The position numbers and the translations under genes are program-made. A stretch of DNA of 7,384 nucleotides from Prevotellaceae bacterium (lineage in GTDB: Bacteria; Bacteroidota; Bacteroidia; Bacteroidales; UBA932), in NCBI GenBank assembly GCA_031279735.1, contig JAITHX010000138.1:1-7384 (forward strand). Reading direction: 5' to 3'. A model generated the notes under the pieces. It was not told where the DNA came from. It did not search any database and worked only from the letters and a program-made list of their open reading frames with translations. The number at the start of each line of letters is the position of its first letter. Positions within the stretch are counted from its first letter, which is position 1. Of the stretch, positions 1-5,769 are shown one piece after another.

Positions 1-4
1 TTTA

Positions 5-169
5 GGGATGTGTTAGAAATAACTTAGCACACAGATGACGCGGATGACGCGGATGACACAGATTCAAATCCGCGTAAATCTGCGTCATCTGCGTCATCTG
101 CGTCATCTGTCACATCTGTGTGCTAAAAACCCGAACTGCATCCCTTATAAGTTATTTCTAACACATCCC
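5..169. mobile_element. Possible MITE-like element with 22-bp terminal inverted repeats
   Basis: Positions 5-26 (starting GGGATGTGTTAG) are the exact reverse complement of 148-169 (ending CTAACACATCCC). Both ends are flanked by TTA (2-4 and 170-172), which could be a 3-bp target duplication. The 165-bp interior has no coding capacity and contains a second inverted pair and 9-bp tandem repeats. No transposase is in the window, so this would be a non-autonomous element. It could equally be a simple extragenic palindrome family. Confidence 0.4.
24..126. repeat. Inner inverted repeat with 9-bp tandem repeats
   Basis: TTAGCACACAGATG (24-37) pairs perfectly with CATCTGTGTGCTAA (113-126). Between them, GATGACGCG repeats at 34-42 and 43-51 with a degenerate third copy at 52-60, and CTGCGTCAT repeats three times at 80-106. 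The two sets are near reverse complements of one another, so the whole stretch can fold into a long imperfect hairpin around about 65-75. Confidence 0.75.
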
Positions 170-174
170 TTAGA

Positions 175-229
175 GCCGCATGGCAATTCTTAATTCTTAA
201 TTCTTAATTCTTAAGAATTGCCATCCGGC
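175..229. repeat. Stem-loop downstream of the operon (19-bp arms, one mismatch)
   Basis: Positions 175-193 and 211-229 are inverted repeats with a single C/C mismatch (179/225); the inner 14 bp (ATGGCAATTCTTAA) are perfect. The 17-nt loop consists of the same 7-bp repeats. It lies 60 bp past the stop of the last gene and could end or protect the transcript, but no T-tract follows on the minus strand, so it is not a classical intrinsic terminator. Confidence 0.6.
187..214. repeat. Tandem heptamer TTCTTAA x4
   Basis: Four exact copies of TTCTTAA occupy this stretch, forming the inner arm and loop of the surrounding stem-loop. The preceding 14 bp, CCGCATGGCAATTC (176-189), recurs at 257-270 before the next heptamer array, so the two units are modular copies of one repeat design. 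Confidence 0.85.
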
Positions 230-266
230 TCCATCACTCCTAAGCCCTCCCCGCGTCCGCATGGCA

Positions 267-298
267 ATTCATAATTCATAATTCATAATTCATAATTC
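267..298. repeat. Tandem heptamer ATTCATA x4 plus partial copy
   Basis: Four exact ATTCATA units (267-294) plus ATTC. The array overlaps the end of the bactofilin-like gene: the stop codon TGA (290-292 on the minus strand) and its last two codons are repeat sequence. Read on the minus strand the unit is TATGAAT. Confidence 0.85.
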
Positions 299-1222
299 CC
301 GAAGGGTAACTTTTCCGTGCAGCACATCGAAAAAGAAATTTCGGATTCGTTCAATGGTCAGCAGAGCGGGTTTTCCGTTGCAGTCCATGCCCATATCGTA
401 GGTTTTCAGGAGCTGGGCGCCGAGACTTGAAGCCGTGAGCAGGAAGTGATTTTGGAACTTGTCGGGGTTCGACAAGTCGGCGGCCAGCACTTTGCCGACT
501 ATGGTGTAGGCGTGGAGCGTTCGTTGAACTTCGTCGTTTGCGAGCGTGGATTTTATTTCGTCGGCGTCGGTGTTCATTTCGATTTTTCCCGAATCGGGCG
601 ATTGCGGCAGTCCTTTGTAGAGCGCGCCCAAATCCGCCAGACTCAAATTATAGAATTTGGTATCGGGAGCGACAATGATCTTTTCCACCGAAAATGCGCT
701 CGGCAGCAGGATTCCTACCGAGCGCGCGATTCTGACCGACGGCGCGTTGAACGTGCCGGCTATCGAATCGGTCATGTCGATTTGCTGGGTGGCGAAGACA
801 CCGCCTGTGACCACGCTGTTTTCTATCGCTATTTCGTCGGCATAAACGCTGCCTGCCACGAAAGCGTTGTAGAGCGTAACGCTTTTGGCGTTGATGTCGG
901 AATGGAACGTGAGCCTGCAGTTCGCTGCGCGCGACACGACGGAGTTTGCCGAGCCTACACTCTTTTTGAACGTGATGTTTCCTTCCGCCTCGCTGTTCAC
1001 GTAGAGTTCCAGCTGCGCGAACACCGCGCCGCAGATTTCGAGGTCGCCGTTCTGGATTTCAAGTTTGCGGGCATACACCGGACCTTCTATTGCGGTGTTG
1101 CCCTGTATTGTCACGTCGCGGTTGAGTTCGGAGACTTTTTCGGGCAGAATCGGACCGCGAACAAGATTGTTCTTCAACCGTATGTTGTTTTCGTTGAAAC
1201 GAATTTCGCTTAATTCTTCCAT
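290..1222 (-). CDS. Bactofilin-like polymer-forming protein with C-terminal extension
   Basis: 310 residues. Residues about 34-190 carry the repeated short strand pattern of bactofilin/polymer-forming beta-helices: rungs opening GPVYARKLEI (47), GAVFAQLEL (65), GSVYADEIAI (124), GVFATQQIDM (141) and GTFNAPSVRI (156), with spacings of about 15-18 residues between neighbouring rungs. Bactofilins form membrane-associated filaments that scaffold envelope enzymes; classical ones are about 100-200 residues, so this one is long. The extra C-terminal region (195-310) looks mainly helical and has no match I know. It is last in the block, 9 bp after the preceding stop, with an AAGGAA 5 nt before the ATG. 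The final Glu-Leu and the TGA stop are encoded inside a downstream 7-bp repeat array, so the natural C-terminus may have been altered by repeat insertion. The bactofilin assignment rests on the rung pattern and is fairly but not fully certain. Confidence 0.8.
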   Translation of the reverse strand: MEELSEIRFNENNIRLKNNLVRGPILPEKVSELNRDVTIQGNTAIEGPVYARKLEIQNGDLEICGAVFAQLELYVNSEAEGNITFKKSVGSANSVVSRAANCRLTFHSDINAKSVTLYNAFVAGSVYADEIAIENSVVTGGVFATQQIDMTDSIAGTFNAPSVRIARSVGILLPSAFSVEKIIVAPDTKFYNLSLADLGALYKGLPQSPDSGKIEMNTDADEIKSTLANDEVQRTLHAYTIVGKVLAADLSNPDKFQNHFLLTASSLGAQLLKTYDMGMDCNGKPALLTIERIRNFFFDVLHGKVTLREL

Positions 1223-1227
1223 TGTAT

Positions 1228-1233
1228 TTCCTT
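1228..1233 (-). promoter_or_regulatory. Shine-Dalgarno-like AAGGAA before the bactofilin-like gene
   Basis: On the minus strand AAGGAA ends 5 nt before the ATG at 1222 and overlaps the TAA stop of the preceding gene. It is the only start in the block with a purine-rich Shine-Dalgarno match; the others have A/T-rich leaders. Whether it is used is uncertain if the host is a Bacteroidota. Confidence 0.35.
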
Positions 1234-2266
1234 ATGATTGTTGTCGAATGGTTTTCATCGATTCGAGATCGAAAATCCTGAAGAGGGTTTCTCTCACCCT
1301 ATTGTCGTGCACGCTGTTGCCCGTGCAGGCGGCGTTCGCCTCCGAGTTGAAATAGAGCCTTATCGTGTCCTTCTGTTCTCGGGTTGCGTCTGTCCAGCTT
1401 TGACTGTCGAAGCGTTTCAGCATCAGGTCGGGGTTTAGTTCCGGCATTGCTTCCGGCTGAAATATCTTCCGGTTGCGTCCGCCGGTTTCGCTGCCGGTTT
1501 CGGCGAAGCACACGGGCGCGTATCTTGCGGCGGAAACATTTTCGTTCAGCATGCTTCGATTTATGGCGGCTTGCAGTTCTTTCCGTTTCCTCAGAAACTC
1601 GTTTGCGCGGGCTATCGCTTCCGCCGCCCGCCTTTTGACTACTGCAGCCACGATTCGCGCCTGCAGTTCGCAACACTCCGCGCCCGAAACTGCCGCTGCG
1701 CCTACCGCATCGGTTTTCGTTGCGCGGTCGGAGTGGCGGTCGCCGATATTTTTGAACGCGAAGGCGGGTTTATTCAGTTCGGTTATGCGGTTTTCGAGTT
1801 CTCTGTTCAGGTCGTCGAAGATTTTGAGATAGCGGTTTGCGATGCGGCTGTAGTCCCGTTCCATCTGTTTGCGTTTGGCGAGGCAGGATTTCGCAAGTTC
1901 GCGCAAATGGAGCAGACCGGCGTCGATTTTCTGCGACAGTTCGGCTATCTGCATGCCTATTTCCGCGCGAACGGTCTGGAGAAAGCCGCTGGTCACCGTT
2001 TCGGCAATCTTCGTCGCGTTTCTGTTTGTCGAAGCAATCTTCGCTGCTTCGGCTTCGGCTATGGCTCTTGTGAGCGCATTGACCCTGTCGCCGCAGTTTG
2101 CCACGCTTCGGTCGAACGGAGCGGTATCGACGTGAACGGTTACGCTGACGGGAATATCGACCGTTACGGATTTGCTGCCGCTGCCGCCGTTTTGCGAGGC
2201 GGGGTAACCGTAATGGACGGTCACGGTTTTGGAAACCGTACCGCTGTATGATCTCGTGTAGCTCAT
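1232..2266 (-). CDS. Helical protein, paralogue B with extra beta-rich N-terminal module (family unknown)
   Basis: 344 residues. Paralogous to the preceding gene product: DTAP at 47-50, MERDY at 135, the RY.K.F..LN core through KPA at 168, and RVRETLFRIF near the end (323-332). Relative to paralogue A it carries 38 more N-terminal residues: a Ser/Thr/Val-rich, alternating strand-like segment with YPASQNGG at 21-28 and a GGSGS turn, then repeated TV/SV pairs up to residue 46. This looks like a small beta-hairpin or beta-arch module. The central part 185-240 is Ala/Arg/Glu-rich and helical. A few Cys (58, 128, 198-199, 253, 314) are scattered and form no metal motif. The ATG lies inside the ATGA overlap with the upstream stop, no Shine-Dalgarno is seen, and translational coupling is likely. 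Function is unknown; the tandem duplicate suggests a hetero-oligomeric partner of paralogue A. Confidence 0.87.
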   Translation of the reverse strand: MSYTRSYSGTVSKTVTVHYGYPASQNGGSGSKSVTVDIPVSVTVHVDTAPFDRSVANCGDRVNALTRAIAEAEAAKIASTNRNATKIAETVTSGFLQTVRAEIGMQIAELSQKIDAGLLHLRELAKSCLAKRKQMERDYSRIANRYLKIFDDLNRELENRITELNKPAFAFKNIGDRHSDRATKTDAVGAAAVSGAECCELQARIVAAVVKRRAAEAIARANEFLRKRKELQAAINRSMLNENVSAARYAPVCFAETGSETGGRNRKIFQPEAMPELNPDLMLKRFDSQSWTDATREQKDTIRLYFNSEANAACTGNSVHDNRVRETLFRIFDLESMKTIRQQS

Positions 2267-3192
2267 GGCAGATTGTTTTGAGCGATTTGATGCACGTTTG
2301 CCGCAAACAGTTTGTTTGCCGTGTCCTTCACCCGCTGCGAAAACGGCGAGGCGGCAAGAATCGCGCCGAACTCGGCTTTAATTTCGCTGTCGATTTCCGG
2401 CGGGGCGACCCAGCGCAGATTTTCGACGTTCGTAAGAACAGCGTCCTTTATAGCCGACTGCACCGCCCGATTCAGCCGGGCGCCGCCGAACCTGACATCT
2501 ATGCTTTTGTTCGCCGAAGCGTCGAGAACACATTCGCTCGCCGCCACGGGGACGAACAGGCGGGCGCCGTCCGATTTCGAGCCTGCCGAAAGCGTGATGC
2601 CCTCGGCAAGTATTTTCTGCGCGTTCGAGGCGGACAGGAAGCCGGTTATCGAGACTATCGCCTTCATTCCGCGAAATTTCAAATTGGAAGCCACGATTTT
2701 CTGACTTGTCGAAAGCGATTCCGTCTGCGCGACGGGAACGGTAGCCGCGAGATACTTCATGCGGTTCGACAATTTCTCCGCCTCCTTGAGCGCAAGGTCG
2801 GCGGCGGGCTTATCCAGCTCGAAAATTCGCTGTTTCAGGTTCGAGTTCAGTCCGCCGAACAATTTCATGTATCTGCCCGAAATCATATTGTAGTCGCGTT
2901 CCATGCGCGACTTGAGAGTCAGCAGCTGTTTGCGCTGCCGGGTGAGCTGCATCAGCTGCGAATTGACTTCGCTGTGCAGTTTGGCTATCTTTTGCGAAAT
3001 CTGCGAACGAATCAGAGTATAGAAACTCCGGTTCACGTTGTCGCAAACCTTGTCGGCGGCTTTTTCCTCGGCGAGAATCACGGCGGATTTCATCGCCGAA
3101 ACTGCGGCGGCGGTTGTTTTCAGCTGATTTGCCACATTGCCGAGTTCATGAGCCATGGGGGCGGTATCGACCGTGTAGTTAAATGAAGCCAT
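2263..3192 (-). CDS. Helical protein, paralogue A of a tandem pair (family unknown)
   Basis: 309 residues, no signal peptide or membrane helix. It begins MASFNYTVDTAP; residues 14-95 look like long amphipathic helices. The signature block 97-130 reads MERDY..I..RY.K.F..LN..L..RI.ELDKPA. This block shares 20 of 34 positions, without gaps, with residues 135-168 of the next protein. The interval from the DTAP motif (residue 9) to MERDY (97) is 88 residues in both proteins, so the two arose by duplication. The C-terminal part (170-309) mixes short strands and helices and ends with RVKDTANKLF (287-296), mirrored by RVRETLFRIF in the paralogue. It starts 22 bp after the 604-residue gene and its stop overlaps the next start as ATGA, typical of translational coupling. 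I do not know the family; a coiled-coil adaptor or filament subunit is possible. Confidence 0.87.
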   Translation of the reverse strand: MASFNYTVDTAPMAHELGNVANQLKTTAAAVSAMKSAVILAEEKAADKVCDNVNRSFYTLIRSQISQKIAKLHSEVNSQLMQLTRQRKQLLTLKSRMERDYNMISGRYMKLFGGLNSNLKQRIFELDKPAADLALKEAEKLSNRMKYLAATVPVAQTESLSTSQKIVASNLKFRGMKAIVSITGFLSASNAQKILAEGITLSAGSKSDGARLFVPVAASECVLDASANKSIDVRFGGARLNRAVQSAIKDAVLTNVENLRWVAPPEIDSEIKAEFGAILAASPFSQRVKDTANKLFAANVHQIAQNNLP

Positions 3193-3214
3193 GCGCGGAT
3201 GAGTTTAATTTGAT

Positions 3215-5029
3215 TTATGAATTTTTGACTAATGTCGGAAGATTGAGCGAAACATGTTCAAACGTAATGTCCTCCACCTTTGGGGCGGGCGGCAGGTCGG
3301 CTATCTTTGCAAGCAGCGGATTCACCGAAGCCAAAGGTTTGCGTCGGTCGTCGAGCTGGTGCACTTCGCTTGCCGCCGCCGCGAGTTCGCTGGCGGTGCC
3401 GTCGCGCAGTTTTGCGTCGTAGTATTCCACATGTCCGAAACGTTCGGCTTTCAGGTCTATATCCTCCTTGAGCCGTTCCATGAACAGTTCAAAATCCTCC
3501 TGCGTGCGCTGAAATTCCCGCGACTGCAATTCAAACGCGGCGAGAGTTTCGGCGGCATTGTCGGTTATTTCCACTATTGCGGCATCGAGCGAACCTCCGG
3601 CGCTAACCATTCCGTCCTCCGTTTTCTGGAGGGAAACCAGAGTGTTGTAAGCCGCCACGTATTCGCGCAGATTTTCCTGCATCAGATTGACGAGGTCGGC
3701 GCTTTCGGCGCGGTTGGCGCGATAGAACGCATCGGTATCCTGATGCCATTTGTTGAGATAGTCGATTTTCTGGTCTTTGATATGATTGTAAATCTTCAGC
3801 CGTTCGAGGCGATTCTCGTTCATGAGGTTCTGCACTACGGGAGCGAGAATCTCCTCGTAGATCTGATGCACGCCGAACGGAAAGCCGGTGACGCTGCCGT
3901 CCTCCGCCGTCCACGTTCCGGCGGTGAGATTGTAGCGTACCGCCGAACTCGGCTTCAGGCGGAACGGTTCGTAATTCGCGGCGGAATCGCCGTAGTTGAA
4001 ATTCTCGTTGCGGATACGCTCTATCTCCTCGTGTTCGAGCAGAGGCGAATAATGATTGTAGGGCGACTTGAGTATTCTGTACAGCACCCTGTTCGATTCG
4101 AGAATCAGCTTGTCGGTCGAGGCTATTTTCAGCGCCGAAACAGTCTGTACCGAATCCGCCGCCGTTACGGTCAGTCCCCTCAGCACCTCCTCAAACTGCG
4201 CCGCCCTGTTCGACAGCAAATCCCGCCGCCGGTTGAGTTCCCGGAACCCGTTTATGCCGGCGGCATATTTCTCGTCGTCGAACACCTTTATTACAGGAGC
4301 GTTTTTCGGCACATCCCTCGTGGCATACTCGTTCAGATATTGCAGATACTCGCTTTTGTCGGCAATCAGCGGCAGGGACACCGACGTCACGTCCAAATCG
4401 TTCATGCAATAGGACACCGTGCGCAGCGAGCGCTCCAGCCTGCCGAAATAATCGTGCTGATTGACATGCTGTATGGAAGTCGAATACTCGTCGGTTTCCA
4501 GAGTTTCGGTCTCGTCGGAGGTTTCTACCGCCGGCACCCGCTTCGACAGCTCTTCCAGTCCGGCGATAGTATCCGTCAGCAGCTCGTTGCGGCGCGGGAA
4601 TTGCAGCGTCACCTCCGATTCCTCCACCCTGCCCGTGTAGTCCACCATAAAACTCTTGTCCTCGTATCTGATTTGCTCGGCTACCGGCACGTATGCCACC
4701 CCCAGCCGCGTCACTTTATAGTCGCGGAAAATTTCGGCGTGCAGTCTTTGCTGTTCGGCGATTCGCGCGTCGAGAGCGCCTATCTGCTTCAGCAGACTGT
4801 TCTTCTTTATGAAATACACGAAGAACAGCACTACGGTGAGGAACCATATCCACAGTCCGTCCATTTCCTTGTTCCTTGCGGCTTTCTCCAGTTCGAGAGC
4901 CGCTATTTCGCCCTCGATTCGTTCTTCCTCCCGAACGATTTTCTCAGCCGCCCCGATATAATAATCAAACAGTATCTTAGCCTGATCGCGATAGATATTG
5001 CTCGATTCGGGAAAAATTTTGCCTGCCAT
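3215..5029 (-). CDS. Unrecognised 604-residue single-membrane-helix coiled-coil protein
   Basis: Largest gene of the block; no named family recognised. Residues 13-56 form a charged, probably coiled-coil helix (EEERIEGEIAALELEKAARN), then one hydrophobic segment at 59-74 (LWIWFLTVVLFFVYFI) followed by KK, then a second helix at about 75-105. A Thr/Glu-rich acidic linker occupies about 168-182. The rest is mostly helical-looking: 255-285, 385-470 (with NENRLERLKIYNHIKDQ) and a very charged stretch at 495-535. The segment 340-390 looks globular, rich in Asn, Tyr, Phe and Gly. I see no Walker, protease or nuclease motif. It starts 11 bp after the preceding gene, in an A/T-rich leader lacking a Shine-Dalgarno. 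Its tail of Pro/Leu/Ala sequence (569-584) is odd but not diagnostic. It may tether the downstream helical proteins to the membrane; that is inference from position and topology only. Confidence 0.87.
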   Translation of the reverse strand: MAGKIFPESSNIYRDQAKILFDYYIGAAEKIVREEERIEGEIAALELEKAARNKEMDGLWIWFLTVVLFFVYFIKKNSLLKQIGALDARIAEQQRLHAEIFRDYKVTRLGVAYVPVAEQIRYEDKSFMVDYTGRVEESEVTLQFPRRNELLTDTIAGLEELSKRVPAVETSDETETLETDEYSTSIQHVNQHDYFGRLERSLRTVSYCMNDLDVTSVSLPLIADKSEYLQYLNEYATRDVPKNAPVIKVFDDEKYAAGINGFRELNRRRDLLSNRAAQFEEVLRGLTVTAADSVQTVSALKIASTDKLILESNRVLYRILKSPYNHYSPLLEHEEIERIRNENFNYGDSAANYEPFRLKPSSAVRYNLTAGTWTAEDGSVTGFPFGVHQIYEEILAPVVQNLMNENRLERLKIYNHIKDQKIDYLNKWHQDTDAFYRANRAESADLVNLMQENLREYVAAYNTLVSLQKTEDGMVSAGGSLDAAIVEITDNAAETLAAFELQSREFQRTQEDFELFMERLKEDIDLKAERFGHVEYYDAKLRDGTASELAAAASEVHQLDDRRKPLASVNPLLAKIADLPPAPKVEDITFEHVSLNLPTLVKNS

Positions 5030-5040
5030 GTACGTTTTAT

Positions 5041-5751
5041 TTATTTAATGTTTTTTCTTTCGCTGCAAAGATGTTCGCACCTCCGCAGTCCCTTTTCAAT
5101 CCGTTCTTCGCCGAAATGCGACGAAACGGCTGTTGTCATTTCCGCCGCGGTTTCGACGAAAGAGCGCTCCAGAGCCTGCGCCTCGCTGCTGCCCGAAGGC
5201 GAAACAAAACGCAGCTCTTCGATAAGCGAGTCCACCCTTCGCGCCAGCGAATCGGGCAAATTGTCCGCATCGCTGATTTTGTTTCTCAGACTGCGCAAGG
5301 CGGCTTTCATTTCGTCCGTTCCGCTGCGGCGCGCGGTTTCGCGTTCGTGCACCTCCGCCGTCTTGTTCGACGAGCGATGCGCCGCCATCGCGCCAAGCAG
5401 ATACAGAAACAGCAGGACGCAGTGAATTATCAGCTGAACCGGAAAGGAGAGGTCTGTCGCAAGGTTTGCCGCGAGCATCGTCGCTACGGCAAGCAGAGAG
5501 TATAGCCCCGCGGCGAACCAGACTATGCCCAAGGCTCCGATGCGCTTTTGCGATTTGTCGTTCAAATCCATCCGCAGAGTGCGCCAAATCAGAAAAACCA
5601 TCATGCCGTAAACCACAGAACTCACCGTCATATTCAGCGCCAGAACGCCGGCTTTCGATTTGTCGCCGAAAGCGAGGAACGCCGCATGGATGATCGCATT
5701 GCCGGAGAGGATGATAAGTATGGAAAGTATCTTTTTCATATTCATATTCAT
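5041..5751 (-). CDS. Four-helix integral membrane protein with charged C-terminal tail
   Basis: 236 residues, family not recognised. Four hydrophobic segments at about 8-28, 35-56, 71-95 and 104-124 are followed by a soluble tail (127-236) rich in Arg, Glu and Ala that looks helical, including EMKAALRSLRNKI and LARRVDSLIEELRF. The first helix could be mistaken for a signal peptide (KK then ILSILIILSGNAIIHAA), but three more helices follow, so a membrane anchor fits better. The short Lys/Arg-rich stretch 57-70 (RTLRMDLNDKSQKR) suggests that loop and the tail are both cytoplasmic. The start has three possible ATGs in frame (M1, M3, M5) with no Shine-Dalgarno; the first is used by default. It begins 18 bp after the SPFH gene ends. 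Context suggests it anchors the SPFH protein or the coiled-coil proteins, as YdjG/YdjH do for YdjI, but I see no clear sequence similarity to them. Confidence 0.88.
   Translation of the reverse strand: MNMNMKKILSILIILSGNAIIHAAFLAFGDKSKAGVLALNMTVSSVVYGMMVFLIWRTLRMDLNDKSQKRIGALGIVWFAAGLYSLLAVATMLAANLATDLSFPVQLIIHCVLLFLYLLGAMAAHRSSNKTAEVHERETARRSGTDEMKAALRSLRNKISDADNLPDSLARRVDSLIEELRFVSPSGSSEAQALERSFVETAAEMTTAVSSHFGEERIEKGLRRCEHLCSERKNIK
5066..5073 (-). promoter_or_regulatory. Possible internal promoter (CATCTTTG) before the 604-residue gene
   Basis: Inside the 3' end of the four-helix membrane gene the minus strand reads CATCTTTG followed by CAG, one base from TAnnTTTG. It lies 36 nt before the ATG at 5029, nearly the same distance as the upstream candidate has to its gene. 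A TTG 23 bp further upstream (5097-5099) could serve as a -33 element, though the spacing is on the long side. It would allow genes 3-6 to be expressed separately. Confidence 0.3.
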
Positions 5752-5769
5752 GATCGAAGGTAATCCGAC

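Noticed and set aside
175..229. Classical rho-independent terminator for the operon
   Set aside because: The stem is AT-rich in its inner part and no T-run follows on the minus strand, so it was kept only as a stem-loop.
1..289. tRNA or small RNA gene in the left flank
   Set aside because: The inverted repeats do not form a cloverleaf, no CCA end or T-loop motif is seen, and the structure is explained by tandem and inverted repeats.
2248..3186. A 312-codon plus-strand open frame opposite paralogue A
   Set aside because: Antisense shadow: His/Arg/Phe-rich composition, no motif, and the minus strand encodes the conserved paralogue.
3254..5425. A 723-codon open frame on the plus strand, opposite the 604-residue gene and the end of the membrane gene
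   Set aside because: Its translation is rich in His, Arg, Gln and Phe with no domain, and it is antisense to two better-supported genes that have membrane helices and operon spacing. It is a by-product of codon bias.
5665..5751. Signal peptide on the membrane gene, making a secreted protein
   Set aside because: The first helix resembles one, but three further hydrophobic segments follow, so a multi-pass membrane protein is more consistent.
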